From: Lysobacterales bacterium
GTDB lineage: Bacteria; Pseudomonadota; Gammaproteobacteria; Xanthomonadales; Xanthomonadaceae
Length of the DNA: 8,729 nucleotides
Direction: 5' to 3'
Assembly: GCA_020442545.1 (NCBI GenBank)
Contig: JAGRJX010000004.1
Location: forward strand, 1,385-10,113
Shown: piece by piece, positions 1-5,706 of the stretch
Position numbering within the stretch: the stretch's first letter is position 1
How the letters are laid out: each line of letters begins with the position of its first letter
Notes under the pieces: generated by a model
The model's input: the letters and a program-made list of their open reading frames with translations, nothing else
Told to the model about the DNA's origin: nothing
Databases searched by the model: none
Translations under genes and position numbers: made by a program

Positions 1-717
1 TGCCGACCAGCGAAGCCGTGCAGAAACTGGTCGCCGCGCGTCTCGCCGCCGACGTCGCCAACGTGCCGACGCTGATCGTCGCGCGTACCGACGCCATGGG
101 TGCCAGCCTGCTGACCTCGGACATCGACCCGCGTGATCGCGAGCTGTGCACCGGTGGCCGTACCGTCGAAGGCTTCTTCGAGACCAGGGCCGGCATCGAA
201 CAGGCCATTGCCCGCGGCCTGGCCTACGCGCCGTACGCCGACCTGATCTGGTGCGAGACCAGCACGCCGTCGCTGGAGCAGGCGCAAGCAGTTCGCCGAT
301 GCGATCCACGAGAAGTTCCCGGGCAAGATGCTGGCCTACAATTGCTCGCCAAGCTTCAACTGGAAGAAGAACCTGGACGACAAGACCATCGCGAACTTCC
401 AGAAGGAAATCGCCAGGATGGGCTACAAGTTCCAGTTCATCACCCTGGCCGGCTTCCACGCACTGAACTACTCGATGTTCGAGCTGGCCAGCGGCTACCG
501 CGATCGCCAGATGGCAGCCTACGTGGAACTGCAGGAAGCCGAGTTCGCCGCGGAGGGCCGTGGCTACACCGCCGCCAAGCACCAGCGCGAAGTCGGCACC
601 GGCTACTTCGACCAGGTCAACCAGGTGATCGCCGGCGGCAACAGCTCGCTGGGCGCACTCTCCGGTTCCACCGAGGACGAGCAGTTCAAGGATGGGGAAG
701 CACGCGCCGCCGCCTGA
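1..717 (+). pseudogene. aceA: Isocitrate lyase, C-terminal part, with a single-base frameshift (5' end outside window)
   Basis: Isocitrate lyase splits isocitrate into glyoxylate and succinate, the first step of the cytosolic glyoxylate shunt used for growth on acetate or fatty acids. The upstream frame (codons in phase with position 3) reads isocitrate-lyase sequence such as QKLVAARLAADV, IVARTDA and LAYAPYADLIWCETSTPSLEQA. From about 286 the match continues in the next frame with AYNCSPSFNWKKNLDDKT, FQFITLAGFHALNYSMF, HQREVGTGYFDQV and GSTEDEQF, ending at TGA 715-717. An extra C at about 285 (GCG-C-AAG-CAG-TTC) explains the switch; removing it restores EQA-KQFADAIHEKFPGK. The KKCGH active-site region and N-terminus lie before the window. 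About nine residues (KDGEARAAA) follow the QF where the E. coli protein ends. Both sides of the shift are well conserved, so this is either a very recent mutation or a sequencing/assembly error. The family assignment is very secure; pseudogene status is not. Confidence 0.9.
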
Positions 718-737
718 TCGGTTCGGCCGCCCTTCGG

Positions 738-772
738 GCTGCAACGGGTCGCCTTGTGCCGCCCGTTGCAGC
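738..772. terminator. Perfect 11-bp inverted repeat between convergent genes, possible bidirectional terminator
   Basis: GCTGCAACGGG (738-748) pairs perfectly with CCCGTTGCAGC (762-772) around a 13-nt loop, and T749-G761 can add a wobble pair. It lies between the stop of aceA (717) and the stop of the convergent DUF3052 gene (790), the expected place for a shared terminator. Neither strand has a run of T after the stem, so it is not a canonical rho-independent terminator. It may instead be an mRNA 3'-end stabilising hairpin or a REP-like element. Confidence 0.45.
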
Positions 773-789
773 TGGCCGCCGGACCCGCT

Positions 790-1224
790 TCAGCGCAGGG
801 ATTTCCGGATCACCAGCTTGAGTCCGGACCAGGTCGAATCCACGGCGCAGACCTTCACGTCGACAAAGCCCAACGGCAGGCACAGCTCGCGGATCACGTC
901 CTCGGTGATGTCGGTGTCGACCCTTGATGCCTTCTTTGGCCACGATACCCAGATCATGGCGTCGGGGCGCAGACGCGGCCGGAGCCCGGTCAGCTCCCGG
1001 TTCAGCGTGCTGCGCCGGGTAGTGAACAGATGGACGATGTCGACAGTCGGGGCGATCCGCTGGCTGAACCGTACAGCGTCGGGAAGTGGCGACAGCAGCT
1101 CGACATAGTTGTCCGGTGCGCCGCGCGCCAGCACGAGCGATCCGGCCTTGATACCCAGCTTCCTCGCCAGCGGCGTTCCCGAATAACCGGCTGGCGGCGC
1201 CGTGGCGGTTCTTGATGGCTTCAT
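790..1224 (-). CDS. DUF3052 family protein
   Basis: A 144-residue soluble protein with no signal peptide or membrane segment. It matches the proteobacterial DUF3052 pattern as I recall it: an N-terminal AGYSGTPLARKLGIKAG (residues 12-28), then a VDIVHLF strand (61-67), IWVSWPKKAS (91-100), DITEDVIREL (105-114) and a closing KVCAVDSTWSGLKLVIR (124-140). The biochemical function of the family is not known to me. The start at 1224 is chosen because its ATG overlaps the TGA of the upstream GFA gene (ATGA, 1221-1224), indicating translational coupling, and because it fits the family's short N-terminus. An upstream ATG in the same frame at 1272 would add 16 residues lying wholly inside the GFA gene. 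It is the last gene of a VOC-GFA-DUF3052 operon and ends 17 bp from the inverted repeat at 738-772. Confidence 0.87.
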   Translation of the reverse strand: MKPSRTATAPPAGYSGTPLARKLGIKAGSLVLARGAPDNYVELLSPLPDAVRFSQRIAPTVDIVHLFTTRRSTLNRELTGLRPRLRPDAMIWVSWPKKASRVDTDITEDVIRELCLPLGFVDVKVCAVDSTWSGLKLVIRKSLR

Positions 1225-1655
1225 GCCGGCGCTCCGGGGAAACAGAGCGCTTCCGGAAGCAGCGATTCCCACACGGCCTTGTCATCGCAGAAAATGTGCG
1301 CCGTGGGATGCACGCCAGGTTCACCGTCCAGACTGCCTGCCGGCACGACCAGCAGTTTGCCACCCAGCTGCCGGCTGGGAAGCGCCGACCCACAGCGGGA
1401 GCAGAATGATCGACCGTGCCGCGTGCCGGGCAGCTCGTAACCGCTCACCTGCGCCTCGCCGGCCAGCCATTGCAGTCGGGCCGTCGTCGAAAACAGATTG
1501 GCTGCGTGCGCGCTGCCGGTGTCCTTGCGGCAGCGGACGCAGTGGCAGAGGTAGAAGCCGGAAAACTCGCCGGTGATCTCGAAGCGCACGGCACCGCACA
1601 GGCAGGAACCCGCAAGCGGCGAGGTTGCTTCGGTGTTGCTGGACACGGCCGTCAT
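1221..1655 (-). CDS. GFA family (Mss4-like) zinc protein, glutathione-dependent formaldehyde-activating-enzyme type
   Basis: A 144-residue cytosolic protein with the full cysteine signature of the GFA / centromere protein V family. It has CLCG at Cys18/Cys20, CHCVRC at Cys37/Cys39/Cys42, and FCSRCGS with Cys85/Cys88. Family members bind two zinc ions, one structural and one at the proposed glutathione-binding site. The founding member (Paracoccus Gfa) was described as speeding S-hydroxymethylglutathione formation, but most homologues have no proven substrate and this one should not be called a formaldehyde enzyme on sequence alone. It is the middle gene of the operon: its start lies 3 nt after the VOC stop, and its stop overlaps the DUF3052 start. 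The leader before its ATG has no strong Shine-Dalgarno sequence, which fits coupled translation from the VOC gene. Confidence 0.92.
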   Translation of the reverse strand: MTAVSSNTEATSPLAGSCLCGAVRFEITGEFSGFYLCHCVRCRKDTGSAHAANLFSTTARLQWLAGEAQVSGYELPGTRHGRSFCSRCGSALPSRQLGGKLLVVPAGSLDGEPGVHPTAHIFCDDKAVWESLLPEALCFPGAPA

Positions 1656-1658
1656 GAC

Positions 1659-2030
1659 TCAGCGGTGCTGGTCGATCAGCACCGGATTGCCGTCCGGATC
1701 AACCAGCGTAATGTGCTCGGGTCCGCTGGTGTCCGTATCGGCTTCCTTCACCAGTTCGATGCCGCGCGCCTTGAGTTCGCGCTGGATTTCGCGCACGTCG
1801 GTGAACGGATCGACAGCCTCGGCCTGCTGGTTCCAGCCGGGATTGAAGGTCAGGATGTTGCGCTCGAACATGCCCTGGAAAAGGCCGATGACATGGCCGC
1901 CGTTTCGCAACACCAGCCAGTTCTGCTGCTGGTTGCCGCCGGTGATCTCGAAACCGAGCTTCTCGTAGAAGGCACGCGATGCGGCGATGTCCTTGACAGC
2001 AAGGCTGATGCAGAAGGCACCGAGGTTCAT
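1659..2030 (-). CDS. VOC family protein (glyoxalase/bleomycin-resistance/dioxygenase-like)
   Basis: A 123-residue protein covering one vicinal-oxygen-chelate domain pair. The N-terminal half carries SLAVKDIAASRAFYEKLGFE (residues 9-28), the usual strand-helix opening. The middle has NWLVLRNGGHVIGLFQGMF and NILTFNPGW, a motif I associate with one proteobacterial VOC subfamily. The end, GPEHITLVDPDGNPVLIDQH, is the typical closing strand pair. Ser9 sits where many VOC enzymes have the first metal-binding His, so classical glyoxalase I chemistry is doubtful and the substrate is unknown. The start is supported by GGAGA at 2036-2040, five bases before the ATG. It is the first gene of the VOC-GFA-DUF3052 operon. 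Confidence 0.9.
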   Translation of the reverse strand: MNLGAFCISLAVKDIAASRAFYEKLGFEITGGNQQQNWLVLRNGGHVIGLFQGMFERNILTFNPGWNQQAEAVDPFTDVREIQRELKARGIELVKEADTDTSGPEHITLVDPDGNPVLIDQHR

Positions 2031-2035
2031 GAGGT

Positions 2036-2040
2036 TCTCC
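2036..2040 (-). promoter_or_regulatory. Ribosome binding site of the VOC gene
   Basis: The minus strand reads GGAGA here, five bases before the ATG at 2030. It is the only strong Shine-Dalgarno sequence in the three-gene operon, so ribosomes probably load here and carry on into the two coupled downstream genes. Confidence 0.6.
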
Positions 2041-2044
2041 CTGA

Positions 2045-2064
2045 CTTGAAGCGGTTGCTTGAAG
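2045..2064. repeat. Short direct repeat (CTTGAAG, 13-bp period) upstream of the VOC operon
   Basis: CTTGAAG occurs at 2045-2051 and again at 2058-2064 on the + strand, 15 to 34 bases upstream of the VOC start codon and just beyond its ribosome binding site. A third partial copy (GCTTG) follows at 2067. The placement would suit an operator in the operon leader, but 7-bp repeats arise easily by chance and no clear -10/-35 pair was found nearby. The rest of 2041-2194 holds no recognisable gene or site. Confidence 0.25.
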
Positions 2065-2194
2065 GGCTTGCATGACGCGTCACTCAGCTGCTGGCCGTCG
2101 CCATCACGCCGATGGAGCCGGCCAGAACGCCTTGCCCACGCGCCCGGGGCGATGGTCGAGCGGACCCTGGTCGATCCTCTGTATCAGCGCAGTG

Positions 2195-2485
2195 TCAGCC
2201 GCCACTCTGCGCGTCGATCTGTTCCTGCTGCTTCTTTGCCGCGTCCAGCACCTGCCCTTCCACGGCGCGTGCCTTGTCCAGCGGCGCCTGGATGGCATTG
2301 TTCAGGGCGCAGTCGCGCGGATCCCTGGCCGCATCGCCGGTGCATTTGGCTTTGGCCGGCGTCTGTGCGCTGCCCTGGGTGGGGCTGGAGCCGCTGTCGC
2401 AGGCGGACAGCAGCAGCCCGCTGCCAAGCAGCAGGGCGAGCAGCAAGAGTTGCGTGCATCGATGGCTGGAAGGCTTGATGGTCAT
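2195..2485 (-). CDS. Small lipoprotein with Asp at +2
   Basis: A 96-residue secreted lipoprotein. Residues 1-28 form a signal peptide with a basic/polar start and a Leu-rich core, ending in lipobox LSAC with Cys29 as the predicted acylated residue. The next residue is Asp30; in E. coli, Asp at +2 keeps a lipoprotein in the inner membrane, although this rule varies between bacteria. A Ser/Gly/Gln/Pro linker (31-44) leads to a domain with two cysteines, Cys48 and Cys59 (KCTGDAARDPRDC), that could form a disulphide. A charged helix rich in Lys, Glu and Gln (about 66-92) follows, and the chain ends QSGG. I do not recognise a named family. The start at 2485 is chosen because GGAGGA lies seven bases upstream and the signal peptide begins there; an upstream ATG at 2539 would overlap the preceding gene. 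It probably shares a transcript with the lipoprotein gene ending at 2526, 40 nt away. Confidence 0.8.
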   Translation of the reverse strand: MTIKPSSHRCTQLLLLALLLGSGLLLSACDSGSSPTQGSAQTPAKAKCTGDAARDPRDCALNNAIQAPLDKARAVEGQVLDAAKKQQEQIDAQSGG

Positions 2486-2492
2486 GACGGGT

Positions 2493-2498
2493 TCCTCC
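2493..2498 (-). promoter_or_regulatory. Ribosome binding site deciding the start of the 96-residue lipoprotein
   Basis: The minus strand reads GGAGGA here, seven bases before the ATG at 2485. This near-perfect Shine-Dalgarno sequence supports the internal ATG over the longer in-frame start at 2539. Confidence 0.6.
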
Positions 2499-2525
2499 GC
2501 GAGCGGGATGGGCGTGGGCGAACGA

Positions 2526-2900
2526 TCAATCGGTGTCAAGGGACTGCTGGTTGTCCACCAGCCCGCGCGTCACGGCGACGCCACGGATCGCCTCGATGTC
2601 GACATCGATCTGGCGGATGCGTCGGCGCGTCTGCCCGACCGCCGGGCTGGCGGCATCCAGACCGGCGAGGCTGGCGTCGAGCTGCGCACGCTGTGCTTCG
2701 AGCCCACCCAGTTCGCGGGCCAGGCGCGCGGCCCGCAGGTAGTCGTCGGCTTCGCATGCCGCTTGCGTGGCCACACCAGCGCGCACCCGTTCCCAGGCGT
2801 CGCGCGGCGAGCAGTCCGCGGCGGCCTGCTCGTTCGGCGCATGGGCACAGGCAGCGAGCAGCAGGACTGGAAGGACGACAGCGAGGCGCGGTAGGGACAT
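2526..2900 (-). CDS. Small lipoprotein with C-terminal coiled coil
   Basis: A 124-residue secreted lipoprotein. Signal peptide MSLPRLAVVLPVLLLAAC ends in lipobox LAAC, with Cys18 as the acylation site and Ala19 at +2, which by the E. coli rule permits transport to the outer membrane. The mature part has Cys30 and Cys49, a possible disulphide, flanking an AWERVRAG stretch. From about Tyr54 onward come long heptad-like helices rich in Leu, Ala, Arg, Glu and Gln (YLRAARLARELGGLEAQRAQ, then TRRRIRQIDVDIEAIRG), probably a helical hairpin. The tail resembles the end of DUF2799-type lipoproteins, but too weakly to assign. An upstream in-frame ATG at 2957 is rejected because it would add about 19 non-signal residues and falls on the predicted -35 element. 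No clear Shine-Dalgarno precedes the chosen ATG. It is the first gene of a two-lipoprotein unit, divergent from the dehydrogenase at 3036. Confidence 0.77.
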   Translation of the reverse strand: MSLPRLAVVLPVLLLAACAHAPNEQAAADCSPRDAWERVRAGVATQAACEADDYLRAARLARELGGLEAQRAQLDASLAGLDAASPAVGQTRRRIRQIDVDIEAIRGVAVTRGLVDNQQSLDTD

Positions 2901-2928
2901 GGCAGATGCATCAGACAACGAAGCCGCT

Positions 2929-2957
2929 ATCCTAGGAGCCTGCGCAACAGAAGCCAA
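2929..2957 (-). promoter_or_regulatory. Candidate sigma-70 promoter for the two-lipoprotein unit
   Basis: On the minus strand, TTGGCT (2957-2952) and TAGGAT (2934-2929) are separated by exactly 17 bases. Each matches the -35 (TTGACA) or -10 (TATAAT) consensus at four of six positions. Transcription would start about 20 bases before the ATG at 2900, giving a short leader. This is a visual match only. Confidence 0.42.
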
Positions 2958-3024
2958 CCGGGCTGCGATCGCTCGTGCCGCACAGGCTCCCAGCAGCCGA
3001 ACTCACCGCCACCGCCATCGATCC

Positions 3025-3028
3025 GGAG
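3025..3028 (+). promoter_or_regulatory. Ribosome binding site of the short-chain dehydrogenase
   Basis: GGAG lies seven bases before the ATG at 3036 and supports that start. The rest of the 135-bp divergent spacer (2901-3035) shows no convincing plus-strand promoter by eye. Confidence 0.5.
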
Positions 3029-3035
3029 TCGCGAC

Positions 3036-3821
3036 ATGAACAAGCCGAACGCTGACCGCTGGCGTCTTGACGGACAGGTCGCGCTGGTCTGTGGCGCCAG
3101 CCAGGGCATCGGCCTTGCCTGCGCGCGTGAGCTGCAGGCGCTGGGCGCGGAGCTGCTGCTGGTGGCGCGTGATGCCGCGCAGCTGGATCGCGCGGCCGAT
3201 GAGCTGGGCGACCTGTCTGCGGCAAATCCACCGCGGGTATTCGCCGCCGACCTTGCCGACGGCGAGCAGCGCCGCGAGCTGTTCGACTGGGTGACCGACC
3301 AGGATCGCGGCCTGCAGATACTGATCAACAACGTCGGCGGCAACGAATCGCGCCCGGCGCTGGACTACACCGATGCCGACTGGCGTGCGCTGTTCGAGCT
3401 CAACGTGATCTCGGCGGCGGCGCTGAGTCGTCTGGCGCATCCGCTGCTGACGCGCCACGCCGCCTCCAGTATCGTCAACGTCGGCTCGGTGTCCGGTATC
3501 ACCCACGTGCGCACCGGCGCCATCTACGGTGCCAGCAAGGCCGCGCTGCACCAGCTGACCCGCAACCTCGCCTGCGAATGGGCGGCGGACGGCGTGCGCG
3601 TCAACGCCGTGGCACCGTGGTACATCCGTACCCGGCGCACTTCCGACGCGCTGGCCGACGCCGACTACTATGACGAAGTCATCGAGCACACGCCCATGGG
3701 CCGCATCGGCGAACCGGAGGAAGTGGCCTCGGCGGTCGCGTTCCTGTGTCTGCCCGCTTCCAGCTACGTCACCGGCGAATGCCTGGCCGTTGACGGCGGC
3801 TTTCTGCGCTACGGCTTCTGA
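3036..3821 (+). CDS. Classical short-chain dehydrogenase/reductase, tropinone-reductase-like
   Basis: A complete 261-residue NAD(P)(H)-dependent oxidoreductase of the classical SDR family, cytosolic by its lack of signals. The Rossmann cofactor motif is GASQGIG (Gly20, Gly24, Gly26). Arg45 after the second strand (LLLVARD) fits NADP(H) preference. NNVGG at 98-102 is the usual NNAG motif with Val in place of Ala. The catalytic tetrad is intact: Asn123, Ser151 (VGSVSG), Tyr164 and Lys168 (YGASK). The second half carries LACEWAADGVRVNAVAPWYI, then TPMGRIGEPEEV and FLCLPASSYVTGE, closing with VDGGF. This wording is strikingly close to plant tropinone-reductase-like SDRs as I remember them. The substrate is unknown; the family covers many ketones and alcohols, and tropane chemistry is not implied. 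It is a single gene, divergent from the lipoproteins and convergent with the 576-residue lipoprotein gene. Confidence 0.95.
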   Translation: MNKPNADRWRLDGQVALVCGASQGIGLACARELQALGAELLLVARDAAQLDRAADELGDLSAANPPRVFAADLADGEQRRELFDWVTDQDRGLQILINNVGGNESRPALDYTDADWRALFELNVISAAALSRLAHPLLTRHAASSIVNVGSVSGITHVRTGAIYGASKAALHQLTRNLACEWAADGVRVNAVAPWYIRTRRTSDALADADYYDEVIEHTPMGRIGEPEEVASAVAFLCLPASSYVTGECLAVDGGFLRYGF

Positions 3822-3855
3822 CTCGGCTGTTGGTTGCCGGTTCTGCAAGGGGGTC

Positions 3856-3892
3856 AGTCGCCGGCTTCGCTTTCTGCGAGCTGCAAGCGACT
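3856..3892. terminator. Imperfect hairpin between convergent genes
   Basis: AGTCGC (3856-3861) pairs with GCGACT (3887-3892), and an inner TCGC/GCGA stem (3867-3870 with 3876-3879) closes a five-base TTTCT loop; the bases between the two stems are largely unpaired. It lies in the 78-bp space between the dehydrogenase stop (3821) and the convergent lipoprotein stop (3900). No T tract follows on either strand, so terminator function is a guess from position. Confidence 0.28.
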
Positions 3893-3899
3893 CACCCAC

Positions 3900-5630
3900 T
3901 CATGGCGCGCTGACGATGTTCTGGGTGAAAACGATGCCGTCGTTGGTGATGTCGATGCGCACGCCGACGTGCTGCAACCAACTGCCGTAGATTTCGTCCA
4001 GCATGGCAGCGGTCTGCTCGATTTCCTCACGCTTCTCGTCGGACCTGGCCTCCGCCGCGGCCTTGTTCATCACCGTGCTCATCAACTTCATGTAAACCGC
4101 GCCGTCGTAGCCCATGACGAACAGCGGCTGCTCGGCCGGGTCGCTCTTCATGCGCGCGCTGATGTCGGCATCAGCGCCGGCGCCGAAGGCGATGCCGAGC
4201 ATGTTGTGGGTGGCGGTGACCCAGGTTGGCACCTGGATGTCGACATCCGGAATCGCCGGCAGGTCGAGTTTCTGCAGGCTGCCGTCGGTTTTCACCTCCA
4301 GGCTGCTGAGCTGCGGCACGTACTGCCGGGCCATGCTGAGCAGCGCCTGCGGATTGTCCGAGCCGACCAGCAGGCTGCCCTTGAGCTTGGACGGCTTCAT
4401 GTCGTCACCGAAGGCGATGTCGTCGATGATCAGGTGCGTGCCGCTGAACACCGTCGCCGCCATGTAGATGCCCGGGTTGTTGCCGAGCTTCGGCGCTTCG
4501 GCTGCGGCCTGGTTGAGCCAGTCCAGCGATTCACATTGGAATGGCGCGCTGTTCACCGCCGTGGCGAACTGGCCGGCCAATGCCGGGATGCTGCCAAGCT
4601 TGAGGCTGTAGCCGAAATCGATGGCCGCATCGGCGCTGGCGGCGCCCATGCCGGGCATGGGTGCGCGCAGCGTCTTCAGCGGCGTGGCGAGCGATGCCGC
4701 GGTTTCCATGATGCTGATCTGCTCCATGCGCGACGTGTCGAGGCGCGTGAAGCCAAAAGCAACGCGCGGCAGCAGGTCGGCCAGGCGGCCGTATTCATCG
4801 CGACACTCGCGGCTGAAGGCCGGCTTCTCGGTCTCCAGCGCCGAGAGGAAAGCGGTTTCCAGCGGCGTGGCCGGTCCCGCCAGCGTGTCGAGCAGGCGCT
4901 GGCTGTCGACCTCGCCGATCATGCTCGGCAGAAAGTGGTGACGCTGCTGCAGCTGCGCCAGACGCTGGCCGTCGAGGATGCTGGAGCTTGGCGGCGTCAT
5001 GCCGAGCAGTGTCTTCAGCGTGGCGTCGTCGGGCTGGCTGGGCGACAGGGTGATCACCAGCTGTTCGCCGATCACGGCGGCCAGCAACATCAGCGGCGCA
5101 TCTTTCTCGCCAAAGTCGATGATCCAGTAGCCCTGGTCGGCGATCTTGCCGGTTGGCAGGGATTCGCCGACCCTGGACTCCATGCGCGCGATCAGCGCCG
5201 GCAGCGCGGCCGGATCGGCCAGCTCCATGCGCAGCACCGGCACCAGGCCGATGCCATAGAAAGCCATGCGCTGGTGGCCGTCGACGCCAAACAGGGCCAT
5301 CGACTCGCGCAGCGACTTGCCTTCGAACTCCGCGGCCAGCGCTTCGATGAACTTCCCGGTGCGTTCGTCGCCGCCCTTCCTGGCCAGCTCGCCGCGAACG
5401 CGCTGGAACTGATTGGCGTAGATCTCGCCCATGCGCTCGCCGCGATCCATGAAGCGTTCGATGACGTCATCGGGCATCGGCTCGAGCATGCCGAACACGT
5501 AGGGCGTGCCGGCTGGCGCATAGGCGAGTGGCGCGGAAGCGTTGCTGGCAGTCTCGTCCTTGCCGCCACAGGCCGCGAGCAGCAGGGCGGCAACCAGCAG
5601 CGCCGGCGCGAGCAGTCGTCGAGTGGTCAT
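3900..5630 (-). CDS. Large (576-residue) lipoprotein of unknown function
   Basis: The start MTTRRLLAPALLVAALLLAAC is a textbook lipoprotein signal peptide with lipobox LAAC, acylated Cys21 and Gly at +2, predicting an outer-membrane lipoprotein facing the periplasm. The in-frame upstream ATG at 5780 is rejected: it would add 50 Arg/Ala-rich residues running back into tsaC and bury the signal sequence. AAGGA at 5639-5643 lies eight bases before the chosen ATG. The mature region begins with a short Ser/Ala linker, then APAGTPYVFGMLEPMPDDV and a charged helical region. Alternating strands and helices follow, with no membrane segment and only two further cysteines (contexts SRECRDE and FQCESLD). 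The organisation loosely recalls DUF3352-type bacterial proteins, but I cannot assign a family. It sits 76 nt downstream of tsaC and may be co-transcribed with topA-tsaC or use its own promoter. Confidence 0.88.
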   Translation of the reverse strand: MTTRRLLAPALLVAALLLAACGGKDETASNASAPLAYAPAGTPYVFGMLEPMPDDVIERFMDRGERMGEIYANQFQRVRGELARKGGDERTGKFIEALAAEFEGKSLRESMALFGVDGHQRMAFYGIGLVPVLRMELADPAALPALIARMESRVGESLPTGKIADQGYWIIDFGEKDAPLMLLAAVIGEQLVITLSPSQPDDATLKTLLGMTPPSSSILDGQRLAQLQQRHHFLPSMIGEVDSQRLLDTLAGPATPLETAFLSALETEKPAFSRECRDEYGRLADLLPRVAFGFTRLDTSRMEQISIMETAASLATPLKTLRAPMPGMGAASADAAIDFGYSLKLGSIPALAGQFATAVNSAPFQCESLDWLNQAAAEAPKLGNNPGIYMAATVFSGTHLIIDDIAFGDDMKPSKLKGSLLVGSDNPQALLSMARQYVPQLSSLEVKTDGSLQKLDLPAIPDVDIQVPTWVTATHNMLGIAFGAGADADISARMKSDPAEQPLFVMGYDGAVYMKLMSTVMNKAAAEARSDEKREEIEQTAAMLDEIYGSWLQHVGVRIDITNDGIVFTQNIVSAP

Positions 5631-5658
5631 GGCGAAGATCCTTGGGGTCAGGCGGCGA

Positions 5659-5667
5659 ATGCTAACA
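5659..5667 (-). promoter_or_regulatory. Possible extended -10 promoter for the 576-residue lipoprotein
   Basis: The minus strand reads TGTTAGCAT, an extended -10 form (TGn followed by TAGCAT, four of six matches), 28 bases before the ATG at 5630. No good -35 element is seen upstream. It would allow expression independent of topA-tsaC. Confidence 0.27.
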
Positions 5668-5706
5668 GGACGGTCGTTTGCCGGGATCGTGACTATCGCG
5701 ATGGCC

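Noticed and set aside
686..1393. Alternative minus-strand frame of 235 codons over the DUF3052 gene
   Set aside because: It is Arg/Ala-rich with no motif and conflicts with the DUF3052 and GFA frames, which are coupled by an ATGA overlap and match known families.
2041..2194. Possible small gene between the VOC start and the 96-residue lipoprotein stop
   Set aside because: No frame has a start with a ribosome binding site or a family-like sequence. The minus-strand frame running through it is only a continuation of a shadow of the lipoprotein gene.
2072..2935. Plus-strand frames of 260-287 codons over the two lipoprotein genes
   Set aside because: Their translations lack any motif. The minus strand instead shows two signal peptides with lipoboxes, a strong ribosome binding site and a candidate promoter.
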